DNA of 64,000 bases from Nanosynbacter sp. (GCA_015257455.1 JABZKD010000004.1:23328-87327), one strand, 5' to 3'. Counted from the first letter of the stretch, positions 27,039 through 37,959 are shown. Translations and numbers: made by a program. Notes: a model not told the origin generated them from the letters alone.

Positions 27039-27067
27039 ATAATAGATGAGAAAATAATAAATGTCAA
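27039..27067 (-). promoter_or_regulatory. 16S rRNA promoter with UP-like element
   Basis: TTGACA (27062-27067), 17-nt spacer, TATTAT (27039-27044), preceded by an A/T-rich stretch to about 27105 that resembles an UP element. The leader begins near 27030 with a possible 7-bp stem (CCTCATG/CATGAGG). Confidence 0.88.
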
Positions 27068-27174
27068 CACAATTTTGCAAGATTTTTTAAGATTTTTTAA
27101 TTTTCTGGCAATTTTCCGCTTTTTTCGTACTTTCTTCCCGTTTTATCGCTCGATTTCGCCCATTAATTCCCTAG

Positions 27175-27636
27175 TTATTTAATTAACAGAAAATTGATTG
27201 CAATGGAAATTAATATACCTAAAATCAATCCGGCCACCACTTCCGGCACCGTATGCCCCTCCACCACGCGTAGATGCGCGATTTTTTCCGCCTCACTTGA
27301 CTTCAAATTCTTCTCATCAATCAGCTGATTAATAATTTCTCCGTGTTCCCCTACCGAATGACGCACGTTGGTCGCATCATAAATCAAAATCGAAGTCATA
27401 CAGACCGCCAGGGCAAACACCGTTGAATTAAAACCAGACAAAAAACCAATCGTTCCAGTCACCGCCGAAAAACTCGCTGTATGACCAGACGGCATTCCAC
27501 CAGATTTCATCATATAATATAGTACTTCCGAAAATTTCGCCTTACCACGAGTCTTAATCACAAACACAATTAGTTTGAAAAACTGTGCGATAAACCAGCC
27601 ACAGACGAATGCTAAAAAAACATAACAGCTTTCCAT
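27175..27636 (-). CDS. Divergent PAP2 family membrane protein (DUF212/YuiD-like)
   Basis: 153 residues, four or five TM helices. SGGMPSGHTASFSA is the phosphatase-like signature and YDATNVRHSVGEHG the following motif of the divergent PAP2 (acid phosphatase/vanadium haloperoxidase-related) family. Possible lipid-phosphate phosphatase, activity unproven. An extended -10 (TGATAAGAT) lies 6 nt before the ATG. Confidence 0.85.
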   Translation of the reverse strand: MESCYVFLAFVCGWFIAQFFKLIVFVIKTRGKAKFSEVLYYMMKSGGMPSGHTASFSAVTGTIGFLSGFNSTVFALAVCMTSILIYDATNVRHSVGEHGEIINQLIDEKNLKSSEAEKIAHLRVVEGHTVPEVVAGLILGILISIAINFLLIK

Positions 27637-27661
27637 ACTCCTATCTTATCACACCAAAGGA

Positions 27662-27699
27662 AAAACAAGAATACCCGAGTTCCGAGTATTCTTGTCCAA
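27662..27699 (-). terminator. Terminator of the 27786-28292 gene
   Basis: Long hairpin ACAAGAATACTCG/CGGGTATTCTTGT followed by TTTT on the minus strand. Confidence 0.75.
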
Positions 27700-27785
27700 G
27701 ATTAGTTATTTTTAAGGTACACTTTCTTCGTTTCACCACTCATTTTGAGAGAAAAAATGAGAATTTATTTTGCGAGAAATAATTA

Positions 27786-28292
27786 CTATTGTAAGTGATG
27801 AATATTTCGTTTTCCTTTCTTTTTAATAAACAAGAAGACTAGAAGAAAGCTAATTAATCCCCCTAAAATTGCCAGAATCCACCAAAAATCCTTCAAAGTT
27901 TGACCGACCTGACCTAACATTGGTACTTCTGAAATTTCCTTTTCATCTAATTCCCCCTCATCCTCGTCGGTCGTCTCGAGCTCACCTTCTGGCACCTCAC
28001 CCTCCAATACTTCACCTTCAGAGATTACTTTTTCTGAGCTCTTACTATCAGAATTTTTATCATCAGAATTTTCATCTCCCACTGTATTTTCTCTACCCTC
28101 CACCCCAGAATCCTGCTCAGATTTTTCTTTTACAATCCCCGAAAGCACAATATTTCTATCAGCTAATTCCGTTTTTCTCAATGTCGCAAAAACTGCCGAG
28201 TTCGCCCCAAACCCCAGTCCAAGCGCCAACACGCTGAAACCTAAAATTCCTAGTACAGTCTTTTTTATTTTCTTTGTTTGCTGATTTTTCAT
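27786..28292 (-). CDS. Exported membrane-anchored acidic protein
   Basis: 168 residues: basic N-terminus and hydrophobic segment (about 12-36, signal peptide or anchor, with SAVFA as a possible cleavage site), a long acidic low-complexity stretch (about 55-120, EGEVLEGEVPEGELE), and a C-terminal TM (about 137-157) followed by KKKGKR. This is the shape of a wall- or surface-exposed stalk. No recognised domain. GAGG ribosome binding site. The paired 14-bp repeats at 28404 lie about 112 nt upstream. Confidence 0.6.
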   Translation of the reverse strand: MKNQQTKKIKKTVLGILGFSVLALGLGFGANSAVFATLRKTELADRNIVLSGIVKEKSEQDSGVEGRENTVGDENSDDKNSDSKSSEKVISEGEVLEGEVPEGELETTDEDEGELDEKEISEVPMLGQVGQTLKDFWWILAILGGLISFLLVFLFIKKKGKRNIHHLQ

Positions 28293-28403
28293 ATTACCTC
28301 ACTGTTTTATTTACCTGTACCATAGCGAAAAATCTCAAAAATCACAACCATAAGCATTTTAAAAAATAATTTAACAGAGGTAAAATCCCTCAAAATTTTT
28401 TAG

Positions 28404-28438
28404 CATAAGCAAGTTATCAATTACCATAAGCAAGTTAT
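28404..28438. repeat. Paired 14-bp motif, copy set 1
   Basis: CATAAGCAAGTTAT at 28404-28417 and 28425-28438, 21 bp apart, followed by GA. A partial third copy (CATAAGCA) lies near 28351. The same pair is found at 39697-39730. Confidence 0.75.
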
Positions 28439-28539
28439 GACCCACAAAAAAATCTCAAAATCCGCTCAAAAATCCGCTCAAAAGCACACCTAAACTCCAT
28501 CCAAAATCTACCCAAAAACCACCCACACCCCCCACAAAA

Positions 28540-28567
28540 AAAGTACGCTAGACGCGTACTTTTTTCT
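28540..28567 (-). terminator. Terminator of the gyrB-gyrA operon
   Basis: AGTACGCGTCTAGCGTACT hairpin between A and T runs. Confidence 0.8.
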
Positions 28568-28577
28568 AAAGACCTAG

Positions 28578-31208
28578 TTATTCGTTAGTCTCTTCTTCAT
28601 CTTTTTCTTCTGGCAAGACAATGCCGATTGAAGCCACCGTGTCACCTTCTGCCATTCGCATAATGCGTACACCTTGCGTAGCACGTCCAAGGGTTGGAAT
28701 ATCTTTCACCGCCACACGAATCGCCTGACCGTTTGATGACATCATAATCACCTCGCTCGCCTCTGGATCTAAGGTATGCACCGCCACGATTGGACCAGTC
28801 TTCGCTGTCACTGCCGCTACCTTGATGCCCACACCACCACGCTTATGAGTTGGGAAGTTGGCCACCAAAGTAGACTTACCGTAACCATTCGCGGAAACTG
28901 CGATCAATTTCTGTTTTGGATCGGTCACGATATCCATACCTACCACTTCATCTTTCGGACGTAGACGCATCCCACGCACGCCCATTGCTGAACGACCCAT
29001 CGCACGTACATCTGCTTCATTAAAGCGGATTGCTTGACCAGCTGAGGTAGAAATAATGATATCATTCTTCCCTGTAGTTGGTTTCACCCACTTCAGTTCG
29101 TCTCCTGGATCCAATTTAATTGTAATTAGACCATTCGAACGCACGTTCGCGTAATTCTTCATCGCGGTCTTCTTGATTGTACCGTTCTTAGTCGCCATAA
29201 AGAGGTATTCATCCGCCTCGTCATCACTCTTATCATCCGACTGCTGATTGTCTTCGTTATATTTAATAATCTCCGTAATCTTTTCATCTGGATGCATATT
29301 CAACAGATTCACTGCTGCCGTACCCTTCGCCGTCAAAGAAGCCTGTGGCACTTCGTAAGCCTTCATCTTAAACATACGGCCCTGCGAGGTGAAAATATAG
29401 AGGAAATCATGAGAATTTGTCGTCAAAATCTGCGAAATTACATCTTCTTCCTTCGTAGTCATGCCCCTCTTTCCCTTGCCACCACGGTTTTGGCGGCGGA
29501 AATCGGTCTGCGATACGCGTTTAATATAATTCTCTGCTGTCAGCAAGATCACACTTTCTTCTTCTGGAATCAATTCTTCTTCCGAGAATTTACCTAGTTC
29601 ATGATTGAAAATTTTCGAACGACGCTTGTCGCCATATTTTTCTTTCATGGCTAGAAGTTCTTCTTTCACCACGTTCAAAATCTTCGCTTCATCGGCCAAA
29701 ATTTCTTCGTATTTCGCAATCAAAGCCATCAATTCTTGTAGTTCTGCTTCAATCTTATCGCGTTCCAAGCCCTGCAAACGACGTAGTTGCATTGCCAAAA
29801 TCGCTGCCGCCTGAATTTCCGAAAGACCAAAACGTTCCATCAAACGCTTATCGGCATCATCATAAGATTCGCGAATCGTTTTAATCACTTCATCGATGTT
29901 ATCCAGGGCAATTTTCAAACCTTCAAGAATATGAGCGCGTTCCTTAGCCTTACGTAGATCGAACTCTGTACGACGACGAATCACTTTTTGACGGTGTTTA
30001 ATAAATTCCACCAAAATTTCCTTCAAGCCCATAATGCGTGGCTGAATTCCGTTCACCAAAGCCAGCACATTATAGTGGAAATTGGTCTGCAAATCCGTCA
30101 TCTTATAGAGCTGATTCAAAATCTTCTTTGGATAAGCATCTTTCTTTAGTTCCACCACTACGCGAATCTTACCGCGTGCCGACTCGTCACGCGCATCCGC
30201 AATGTGAGTTAATTTTTTATCTAAAACTAACTGACGAACCTTCTCGATGAAACCTTCCTTACTCATACCATAAGGCACTTCGGTAATCACGATATTAAAG
30301 CGGCCATTCTTGCGCTCTTCGATGTTGGCTACCGCACGAATCGTTACCGAACCCTTACCGGTCGCATAAGCCTGCTTCATCGGTGCGCCACCGTAAACTT
30401 CGGCACCCGTTGGAAAATCTGGACCCTTCACATGTTTCATTAAATCTTCCAGACTTGCCTCTGGGTTTTCAATCAAAGCCACCGTCGCATCCACTACTTC
30501 ACCGAGGTTATGTGGTGGAATATTAGTCGCCATACCGACCGCGATACCCATCTGACCATTCAAAAGAATATTTGGCAAGGCTGCTGGCAAAACTACTGGC
30601 TCTTTTTCTGTACCGTCGAAGTTATCACGAAAATCTACGGTTTCCTTCTCGATATCTGCCAGAAGTTCTGCCCCCACCTTGTCCATTCTAGCCTCAGTAT
30701 AACGTGAAGCCGCTGGATCATCACCGTCCATCGAACCGAAGTTACCCTGACCTTCTACCAAGGTATAACGCATCTTCCAAGGTTGCGCCAAGTTCACCAT
30801 TGCATCGTAAATCGAAGAATCACCGTGTGGGTGGTATTTACCCATCACTTCACCGACGATACGCGCCGACTTCACTGTCGCATGTGGTGCACGCCAACCA
30901 TTTTTATACATCGCATAAAGAATACGGCGATGTACCGGTTTCAAACCGTCACGCACATCTGGCAAGGCACGATCAATAATCACTGACATCGAATAACGCA
31001 AGAAAGAATCTTCCATCACGTTCTCAACCGTCAATTCTTCCACCCCATCCACAGCACGGTGCGCGGTTAGTCCCCCCAGATGAGCATCTTCCATCTCCTC
31101 TACAGCTTCCTCAATCATTTCTTCTGCGACATTTTCCGCTGCATTCATATCAGCATTGATTTTTTCATCATTTGGCTCTTGTGGAACTTTTTTATCGTTT
31201 TTCGTCAT
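28578..31208 (-). CDS. gyrA: DNA gyrase subunit A
   Basis: 876 residues. Breakage-reunion domain with [14 protein letters not shown], the quinolone-determining region [12 protein letters not shown] (Ser83 and Asp87 equivalents unchanged) and the catalytic tyrosine in [10 protein letters not shown]-terminal beta-pinwheel with a GyrA box QNRGGKG that marks gyrase rather than topoisomerase IV. An acidic N-terminal extension of about 45 residues ([18 protein letters not shown]) is unusual. Second gene of the operon, 14 nt after gyrB. Confidence 0.96.
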   Translation of the reverse strand: MTKNDKKVPQEPNDEKINADMNAAENVAEEMIEEAVEEMEDAHLGGLTAHRAVDGVEELTVENVMEDSFLRYSMSVIIDRALPDVRDGLKPVHRRILYAMYKNGWRAPHATVKSARIVGEVMGKYHPHGDSSIYDAMVNLAQPWKMRYTLVEGQGNFGSMDGDDPAASRYTEARMDKVGAELLADIEKETVDFRDNFDGTEKEPVVLPAALPNILLNGQMGIAVGMATNIPPHNLGEVVDATVALIENPEASLEDLMKHVKGPDFPTGAEVYGGAPMKQAYATGKGSVTIRAVANIEERKNGRFNIVITEVPYGMSKEGFIEKVRQLVLDKKLTHIADARDESARGKIRVVVELKKDAYPKKILNQLYKMTDLQTNFHYNVLALVNGIQPRIMGLKEILVEFIKHRQKVIRRRTEFDLRKAKERAHILEGLKIALDNIDEVIKTIRESYDDADKRLMERFGLSEIQAAAILAMQLRRLQGLERDKIEAELQELMALIAKYEEILADEAKILNVVKEELLAMKEKYGDKRRSKIFNHELGKFSEEELIPEEESVILLTAENYIKRVSQTDFRRQNRGGKGKRGMTTKEEDVISQILTTNSHDFLYIFTSQGRMFKMKAYEVPQASLTAKGTAAVNLLNMHPDEKITEIIKYNEDNQQSDDKSDDEADEYLFMATKNGTIKKTAMKNYANVRSNGLITIKLDPGDELKWVKPTTGKNDIIISTSAGQAIRFNEADVRAMGRSAMGVRGMRLRPKDEVVGMDIVTDPKQKLIAVSANGYGKSTLVANFPTHKRGGVGIKVAAVTAKTGPIVAVHTLDPEASEVIMMSSNGQAIRVAVKDIPTLGRATQGVRIMRMAEGDTVASIGIVLPEEKDEEETNE

Positions 31209-31222
31209 TTCTCATCCTTTCC

Positions 31223-33211
31223 TTAGAAGTCCAAATCATCAATATTAACTGAGGCGGCACGCGACTGAATAAAGTTTTTACGTAGTTCAACTTCCGTACC
31301 CATCAATTTCGTAAAAATCGCGTCCGCTTTTTCCGCATCCTCGATATTCACACGAATCAAAACACGATTCTCTGGGTTCATCGTGGTATCCCAAAGCTGC
31401 TGCGCATTCATTTCACCAAGACCCTTAAAGCGCTGTTGTGCCGTATAACCAGCCTGCTTGAAACGCTCATCTTCTGGATTAATCTTCAAGCCTTCCTTCA
31501 CACGTTCTTCGATACGCTGCGTCAATTTCTCTTCCAAGGCTGCTTCGTCATAAATATAATCAATTTTACGGTTTGCCCCAGTACCCTTAATCAAGCCAAA
31601 CAGTGGTGGTTTCGCCAAATAAACATGTCCACCCTTCACCACCTCTGGCATATAACGGAAGAAGAAAGTCAGAAGCAATGTCGAAATATGCGCACCATCC
31701 ACATCGGCATCGGTCATGAATACAATCTTAAAATAACGCAGTCCAGAGATATCGAACTGATCACCAATCCCTACACCTAGAGCCTTAATCAAAGACACCA
31801 GCTCCGCATTTGCATACATCTTATCTAATCTCGCGCGCTCGGTATTTAACACCTTACCGCGTAGTGGCAAAATCGCCTGAATCTTCGAGTTGCGGCCTTC
31901 CTTGGCGGAACCCGCCGCCGAGTTGCCCTCTACAATGAAGAGTTCGCACTCTGAACGGTCCCTAGAAGAACAGTCAGCCAATTTCGAAGGCAAATTCAAA
32001 CCCTCAAAGGCACCCTTACGAATCACGTTATCACGCGCCGCTCTTGCCGCCTTACGAGCACGCGCCGCCAAGGTCGCCTTACCGACAATCTTTTTTGCAA
32101 TCGCTGGATTTTCCTCAAGGAAGTAACCGAAGTATTCGCTCATTACCTTGTCGACATAGCCACGCACCTCTGGGTTGCCCAATTTATTCTTGGTCTGGCC
32201 TTCGAATTCTGGGTTAGGCAATTTCACCGAAATCACCGCTGTCAAACCTTCGCGAATGTCGTCACCGGTTAGGTTATCTTCTTTTTCCTTCAAAAGATTA
32301 TTCTTGCGTGCATAATCATTTAGTACGCGGTTCAAAGCCGTACGAAAACCTACCACATGTGAACCACCTTCAGGGGTCAAAACGTTGTTAGCGAATGGCT
32401 TCATAGTTTCTGCGTAGGTATCATTATACTGAACGGCAATTTCCACTTCCGAATCTTCAATCTGTTTATCAACATAGAAAATCGTATCCGAAAGCACTTC
32501 TTTGCCGTTATTTAGACGCTTCACGTAGCTCTTAATCCCACCTTCGAAGTAGAAAGCTTCTTTCGCACCCGTGCGTTCATCAAAGACTGAAATTAAAATT
32601 CCCTTAGTGAGGTAGGCCTGGTGTCTCGCATAATGTGACACCCAGTTGTAATCAAAAGTCGTGGTTTCCTTAAAAATAGTTGGATCTGGATAGAAAATAA
32701 TGCAAGTTCCCTGTTTGCTTGTTCCACCTTCCACCTTCAAAGGTGCGACAGTTTTACCCGTTTCAAATTCAATGTGATGGACTTTTTTCTCACGATAAAC
32801 TTCGGCAATCATCTTGGTTGAAAGTGCGTTCACAACAGAGGAACCCACCCCGTGGAGACCAGATGAAACCTTATAGCCACCGCCACCGAACTTACCACCG
32901 GCGTGTAGCACTGTCAAAACCGTTTCTAGCGTTGATTTATGTGTCTTTGGGTGAAGATCTACCGGAATACCACGTCCGTTATCTTCCACCTTTACACCCC
33001 CGTCAGCCAGCAATGTAATTTCGACTTTATTTGCATAACCCGCAATCGCTTCATCGATCGAGTTATCCGCAATCTCTTTAATTAAATGATGCAAACCATC
33101 GTAACCGGTCGAACCGATATACATACCTGGACGCACACGAACAGGTTCAAGCCCTTCTAGAACTTGAATTTCTGAGCTGTCGTATTCTTCAACTTTTTGT
33201 TTTCCAGCCAT
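31223..33211 (-). CDS. gyrB: DNA gyrase subunit B
   Basis: 662 residues from the ATG at 33211 (MAGKQK). GHKL ATPase with EIADNSIDEA, VEDNGRGIP and GGKFGGGGYKVSSGLHGVG; Toprim with VEGNSAAGSA and MTDADVDG; C-terminal GLGEMNAQQLW. It powers negative supercoiling with GyrA. Translated from a leader of about 115 nt with an AGAGG site. Confidence 0.96.
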   Translation of the reverse strand: MAGKQKVEEYDSSEIQVLEGLEPVRVRPGMYIGSTGYDGLHHLIKEIADNSIDEAIAGYANKVEITLLADGGVKVEDNGRGIPVDLHPKTHKSTLETVLTVLHAGGKFGGGGYKVSSGLHGVGSSVVNALSTKMIAEVYREKKVHHIEFETGKTVAPLKVEGGTSKQGTCIIFYPDPTIFKETTTFDYNWVSHYARHQAYLTKGILISVFDERTGAKEAFYFEGGIKSYVKRLNNGKEVLSDTIFYVDKQIEDSEVEIAVQYNDTYAETMKPFANNVLTPEGGSHVVGFRTALNRVLNDYARKNNLLKEKEDNLTGDDIREGLTAVISVKLPNPEFEGQTKNKLGNPEVRGYVDKVMSEYFGYFLEENPAIAKKIVGKATLAARARKAARAARDNVIRKGAFEGLNLPSKLADCSSRDRSECELFIVEGNSAAGSAKEGRNSKIQAILPLRGKVLNTERARLDKMYANAELVSLIKALGVGIGDQFDISGLRYFKIVFMTDADVDGAHISTLLLTFFFRYMPEVVKGGHVYLAKPPLFGLIKGTGANRKIDYIYDEAALEEKLTQRIEERVKEGLKINPEDERFKQAGYTAQQRFKGLGEMNAQQLWDTTMNPENRVLIRVNIEDAEKADAIFTKLMGTEVELRKNFIQSRAASVNIDDLDF

Positions 33212-33330
33212 CAAGAAAATACCTCTTTTAAGTTAACTTGATACCTCTCTGGCTCACCACCCACGTCTTTCCAAATGATTCTTTTGGAATCTTTTTTCCA
33301 GTCGTTTTAACCTCACTTGATATCTACTTT

Positions 33331-33359
33331 AGTGTAACCATTTTTACTTTAGCTGTCAA
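33331..33359 (-). promoter_or_regulatory. gyrB promoter
   Basis: TTGACA (33354-33359), 17-nt spacer, TACACT (33331-33336). The leader contains a small hairpin (TTCCAAAAGAATCATTTGGAA) and two copies of TATCAAGT followed by a similar segment. Confidence 0.8.
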
Positions 33360-33441
33360 GGTAAAATGGCGATATTTCGCGTTCTAAGCCGTTTTAAGGC
33401 CCTTGTTCTAATTTTTTGGGTACTTATAGCCTTTTTGATTC

Positions 33442-36400
33442 TTAACGAATTTTAATCACCGTGCCGTCTTTTAGACGTCCATCTTCCTGATCAACCTCAG
33501 ATACGGCTTCCATCGGTACATTTACCACCTCTGGTTCCGTAGCAGAAGAATTCTTTTCCGCCATCAAATCATCTAATTCCGCATTAATATCATCCAAGGT
33601 AAATTTCGCATCACCACTAGCCTCATCGTTATGAGACGCTTTGTTATCAAACACTTCATTATCCCCCGCCCTAGAACCCCTAGAGGCCTCGTCATCCTTC
33701 ATTTTACTTAAGAATTCCGCCATCTCTGGACTTCCCGCCTTTGCCTCGCTGGCCGGCACTTTCTTCACCCCTAATGGAATACCCTTTTCGTCTCGATCAA
33801 AATTATCTAAACCAAGCGCCGCGTCCATCGCTCCATCCCAAGGTTCATTGCTCGCAAAATTCCCATTTTCAATATTTGAAACAGCATCTTCACCATCACT
33901 AATTCTCAAGCGATCTTCAATTTCCTTTTCTACTTCTTCCCCTGGACGGCCGTATTTCTTCGCTGAATAATCTTTTAGCGCGGCAAAAATATTCCGGTCT
34001 TCCTTACCCCTCGGTGGCAAAAGCCTCATCGTAAATGGCGCCGACGGCATACCATGCATCAAAACCGTCGCAATTGCGTGATAATTTGGCTGTTTATGTA
34101 AATCTTCCGCCTTAAAAGTCGGGGTAAAGACTTTTTCCATCATTTCCGCATCTGTTACACCCAGACGACCTGCAATAATCGTACCCACATTACCCAGCAC
34201 ACCTTCACGGATCTTATCTGTTAGCTGCGTCATAAACTGGTTCGCCACAATCAAATTCAAACGGAATTTACGAGCTTCCGACAAGATCGACTCAAAGGAA
34301 TCTGTCGAGAAGTTCTGGAACTCATCCACGAACAGACAGAAATCCTTACGTTCATGCTCTGGCGTATCCACCCTTGACATCGCGGCTGTCTGGAACTTCA
34401 TCACAAAAATCATACCCAGAAGCTTGGAGTTTAATTCCCCTAGCTTACCCTTCGAAAGGTTCACCAAAAGAATTTTTTGTTGATCCATAATTTCACGAAT
34501 ATTAAAGCCCGATTTAGTCTGACCTAACACCCGTTTCATCATCGTATTTTGCTTAAATGGGCTCCATTTTGAAGCAAACCAAGTTACCACCTCGCCTGCA
34601 TCGTTTGATTTCTGAGAAGCCGGAAATTCCTTCGTCCAATAATCAAAGAGGTCACGATCTGTTACATATTTCAACTTATCTGCCACTAAATCTGGATTGA
34701 TAAATGGACTCGGAATATCCAGAAAAGTCGCTCCCCTCGGATCACTCATCAAAAGCAGGGCGGCATTTCTAAACATCTGCTCACCACGTGGGCCAAAAAT
34801 ACCCGTATGTCCCGGGTCATACAGCGAATACAGCATATTAATCCCCTCTTGTACGATAAAATCTTTCTGCTCCGTGGTCGCAAATTCCAACATATTCATG
34901 CCAATTGGAAAATCTGTATCCGATGGGTCAAAATAAATCACATCATCGATACGATTTTCTGGCACCATCGAGAGCAATTCCTCCGTCACATCACCGTGCG
35001 GATCAATAAAACAGAAGCCTTTCCCGGCCAACATATCTTGATAGGCCAAATTCTTCAAAAGTACCGACTTGCCCATACCAGAGGAACCGATAATATAGGT
35101 ATGGCGCCTACGGTCATCTTCACCTAGTTTAATCATTTTTGTGTTACCACGATATTCGTTAACACCCAGTTCCAGACCCTCTTCCACCAGTACGGTTGGT
35201 GCATCTACCTGCTTCGTCATCTGTCTCTCTACGCCCGATGATGGAATTGCCGCCTCAGATGGCAAATGAAAAATCGAGGCCAATTCTTGCGTATTTAGAA
35301 TCATCCCCTTTTTCTTAGTTGGGAAGAAGCGAAAAATATAATTCGTCACCAAAGTGTCCATTTTTTTCGCCATATCGTATTTGAAACCGTTCATGGTTGG
35401 CGAATCTAATTGTGAAAACGCTGCCACTACGCCACCAACTAAGGCCTCACTACGTTCATGGCTACTAGAATGCGCTACCACGCGAATCAAACATTCAAAA
35501 ACCGGATACTTGGTTTTATTTTCAATCATTTGTGCTTCGTCGAGCTTCGCCTGCGAAACTTCCTTCGTCGTTTCCTTGCCTTTATCATACTCATGTAATT
35601 CCGGCACTTCGAATGGTGCGCGAATAACGTCCATGATTAAATTTAGTACTCGGCCCTGTCCGAAGAATCCGCTGCCAGACTTAACTTTTTTACCCTCACG
35701 TAAATTTTTTACAATTTCTTCAACTTTTTTTCGCCAACTATCCCCCACTGGGCGGAACATCAGCTGCAACCCCAACCCTTCACCTTTTTTCGCCTTCGCA
35801 AAAGCGTTCAAAATCGCTAATTGCGCATCCCATTTCGACTCTGAAAATACCTGGATTGGGTAATATTCTTCCTTCTTGAAAATCAGTTCACCACCTGCCA
35901 CGTTACGGCTATCAGCATCTTCTTTCGCCTCGTCACCTAGCCCCGCATTCGAGAAAATATTTTCCACCTCGGCCTCTTCCAGGCGTGCCGTTGGATAAGA
36001 AGATTGAATTGCCTGCTTTACAATTTCCGTCGTCACAGCTGGCACCACGGCATAATACTTCACCAAACCATCGACCACCACCATTTCGAATGAGAAATAT
36101 TTTTGGCCGTATAATTTGGTATTAAAACTCTCTTTTTTCAGCGTCGAAGCGATAATTGAATACATAATTGTCGACTGCGAAATCGCCTCTTCATTCACAT
36201 CGCGCTCATCTCTTCCGCCGCCCTGAATATCATCAGTAGCAGGAGGTAAATGAATCAAAAGTGGAATTAATTTTAGTGAACGCTCATATTCCTTCGCCTT
36301 ACGTTTTTTAGCTAAAATTTTCACCCCCACAAAGAGTGCTGCTACTAGAATTAGAATAAAAATTTGTACACCAATTATGATGTTGTTGGAGAAAATTTTC

Positions 36401-36552
36401 GAGAAATCCGCCCCTTGCTTTGGCGCAAAAATTGAACTATTTTTTTGTTCATTTTGCCCATTTTTCGGGGTGGCACTTGCCGCACCAGAATCCGCCGGCG
36501 TCCCCGCCGCATTCTTTCGCATAATGATATTTTCCACCGGATTTTCGCTCAT
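33442..36552 (-). CDS. Type IV secretion-type ATPase (VirD4/TraG-like, TraM-recognition)
   Basis: 1,036 residues. Low-complexity N-terminus (1-50), one TM (about 57-80), a long domain without a name I can assign (about 90-420), then a P-loop ATPase with Walker A GSSGMGKS (489-496), FIDPHGD, and Walker B LFVDEFQNF, with ILSEARKFRLNLIVANQ as in coupling ATPases; a charged disordered tail follows from about 850. Such ATPases drive conjugation or pili; several Saccharibacteria carry T4SS-like genes. The next genes (36670-37515 and 37551-37907) precede it on the same strand. GAAGAG ribosome binding site. Confidence 0.8.
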   Translation of the reverse strand: MSENPVENIIMRKNAAGTPADSGAASATPKNGQNEQKNSSIFAPKQGADFSKIFSNNIIIGVQIFILILVAALFVGVKILAKKRKAKEYERSLKLIPLLIHLPPATDDIQGGGRDERDVNEEAISQSTIMYSIIASTLKKESFNTKLYGQKYFSFEMVVVDGLVKYYAVVPAVTTEIVKQAIQSSYPTARLEEAEVENIFSNAGLGDEAKEDADSRNVAGGELIFKKEEYYPIQVFSESKWDAQLAILNAFAKAKKGEGLGLQLMFRPVGDSWRKKVEEIVKNLREGKKVKSGSGFFGQGRVLNLIMDVIRAPFEVPELHEYDKGKETTKEVSQAKLDEAQMIENKTKYPVFECLIRVVAHSSSHERSEALVGGVVAAFSQLDSPTMNGFKYDMAKKMDTLVTNYIFRFFPTKKKGMILNTQELASIFHLPSEAAIPSSGVERQMTKQVDAPTVLVEEGLELGVNEYRGNTKMIKLGEDDRRRHTYIIGSSGMGKSVLLKNLAYQDMLAGKGFCFIDPHGDVTEELLSMVPENRIDDVIYFDPSDTDFPIGMNMLEFATTEQKDFIVQEGINMLYSLYDPGHTGIFGPRGEQMFRNAALLLMSDPRGATFLDIPSPFINPDLVADKLKYVTDRDLFDYWTKEFPASQKSNDAGEVVTWFASKWSPFKQNTMMKRVLGQTKSGFNIREIMDQQKILLVNLSKGKLGELNSKLLGMIFVMKFQTAAMSRVDTPEHERKDFCLFVDEFQNFSTDSFESILSEARKFRLNLIVANQFMTQLTDKIREGVLGNVGTIIAGRLGVTDAEMMEKVFTPTFKAEDLHKQPNYHAIATVLMHGMPSAPFTMRLLPPRGKEDRNIFAALKDYSAKKYGRPGEEVEKEIEDRLRISDGEDAVSNIENGNFASNEPWDGAMDAALGLDNFDRDEKGIPLGVKKVPASEAKAGSPEMAEFLSKMKDDEASRGSRAGDNEVFDNKASHNDEASGDAKFTLDDINAELDDLMAEKNSSATEPEVVNVPMEAVSEVDQEDGRLKDGTVIKIR

Positions 36553-36669
36553 TTTTGTCTCTTCTTTTGTCTTGTTTAGCTATGTCTTATTTTCTTAATT
36601 TATCTTCTTTATTTTCCTAAACTTTTTTCAGGCTAGCCTTTTTCTTTCCTATTTTCCTCTGATCTTCAT

Positions 36670-37515
36670 CTAATTATCTTGTCCGAGTATTCTTCCATAT
36701 CTGTCGAGCAAAAGTTTCGCGCTCAGCATTCTTTTTTGTCGATACTGTATGGTCGGACTTTTAATCTTCTTGGTTTTCTCAACTTCTTTCAGGATCTCTT
36801 CCTCTAAGCCATCTCTATCTCGCGCCTTCGGCAGATCTGTACCGATCAGTTTTCCATCTTCGAAAGTCCGCGTCCCCACCGTAACAATCTTACCCAAATC
36901 GCTTTTTGGCACCCCCTCATCACTGAATTCCTCCCCCTGTTCGACCTCCGCCCGTTCTGTCTCCAGATTTTTTTCTTGTTCAATCAGTGAATTTGCATTT
37001 TCAAAGCCTTGTATCTGCTCCGAATGAATTTGCATTGGGTTTACCTGCTCAAACTGCCCCTGTCCCGACACACTATTCATCTGCACCCACTCTGGCACAC
37101 CACCCGTCTGCATTCCCTCTGAGACGCCTCCTATCCGCATCTCCTCTGGAACACTGTTCATTTGCGCGTGCCCCGGCACACTATTCATCTGCGTCTGATT
37201 TAGTACGCCATTCATCTGCACTTGATCTGGCACACCGTTCATCTGCGCTTGCATCGCCATCTGACCCATCGCCATCTGTCCTCTGTCAAAACCGTTCGAT
37301 CCAGGCATTCCCTGAGCTTCAAACATTTGATTCAATCTCGCCACAGCTTCATTTTGCGTCATCCCAGTTGGAATCTGTTCTGCCCCAAAACCACCCGAAG
37401 ACATCTGCCCCACTCCATCCGGTACCTGTTCCACCACTAAAGAATTTAAGCCAGAAAAATCCTGTCGTTCTCGATCATTTACTCCAGAAACCTGCCCAAT
37501 ATTTTTCTGATCCAT
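36670..37515 (-). CDS. Repeat-containing protein upstream of the T4SS ATPase
   Basis: 281 residues, Gln/Met/Gly rich, no TM or signal. From about residue 92 seven degenerate 9-residue repeats (QMNGVPDQV, QMNGVLNQT, QMNSVPGHA and so on). The C-terminal 90 residues are charged and look folded (VGTRTFEDGKLIGTDLP, later YRQKRMLSAKLLLDRYGRIL). Extended -10 (TGCTAAAAT) 6 nt before the ATG. Position suggests a partner of the ATPase, but no family is recognised. Confidence 0.6.
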   Translation of the reverse strand: MDQKNIGQVSGVNDRERQDFSGLNSLVVEQVPDGVGQMSSGGFGAEQIPTGMTQNEAVARLNQMFEAQGMPGSNGFDRGQMAMGQMAMQAQMNGVPDQVQMNGVLNQTQMNSVPGHAQMNSVPEEMRIGGVSEGMQTGGVPEWVQMNSVSGQGQFEQVNPMQIHSEQIQGFENANSLIEQEKNLETERAEVEQGEEFSDEGVPKSDLGKIVTVGTRTFEDGKLIGTDLPKARDRDGLEEEILKEVEKTKKIKSPTIQYRQKRMLSAKLLLDRYGRILGQDN

Positions 37516-37550
37516 GTCTCTATTTTAGCATAAAGACTTTAAAAAAAATA

Positions 37551-37907
37551 CTATTTCACCATCTTGGTGAACACAAAAAATAACAAACCAACAAAAATTG
37601 CCGGTAAGAAAATCAAAACCAGCAAATTTGTCACACTTGAAGCCACCAAAATCAACAACATAATCGGATACATCGCAATAATTCCCGCCTTAAAATAGTC
37701 CGTCTGTGTAGTTCTGTTTTTTAGAAAAACTACCTTCAAAAACAGGTTCATCACCCAGGTAATAATTCCAAAAACCAGAACATAAAGCAGCACAAAAGCC
37801 AGCATAATCCCTAGCGGGCCGACCATCATTGGCGTAGTAGTGAAGAGCATAACTACCAAAATAACCAAAGAAATTAAGCTTGAAATTCCGATCAAAAGAT
37901 TAACCAT
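37551..37907 (-). CDS. Small multi-pass membrane protein
   Basis: 118 residues with three or four TM helices (about 5-25, 30-58, 80-112). The ATG at 37907 (MVNLLIG) lies 6 nt after TATAAT, which rules out the longer start. Upstream lies the structured RNA region at 37960-38207. No recognised family. Confidence 0.6.
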   Translation of the reverse strand: MVNLLIGISSLISLVILVVMLFTTTPMMVGPLGIMLAFVLLYVLVFGIITWVMNLFLKVVFLKNRTTQTDYFKAGIIAMYPIMLLILVASSVTNLLVLIFLPAIFVGLLFFVFTKMVK

Positions 37908-37959
37908 AAGACTATTATAAAGCAATTTCCTATTCCCTCCCAGAAATATTTTCTAATGC

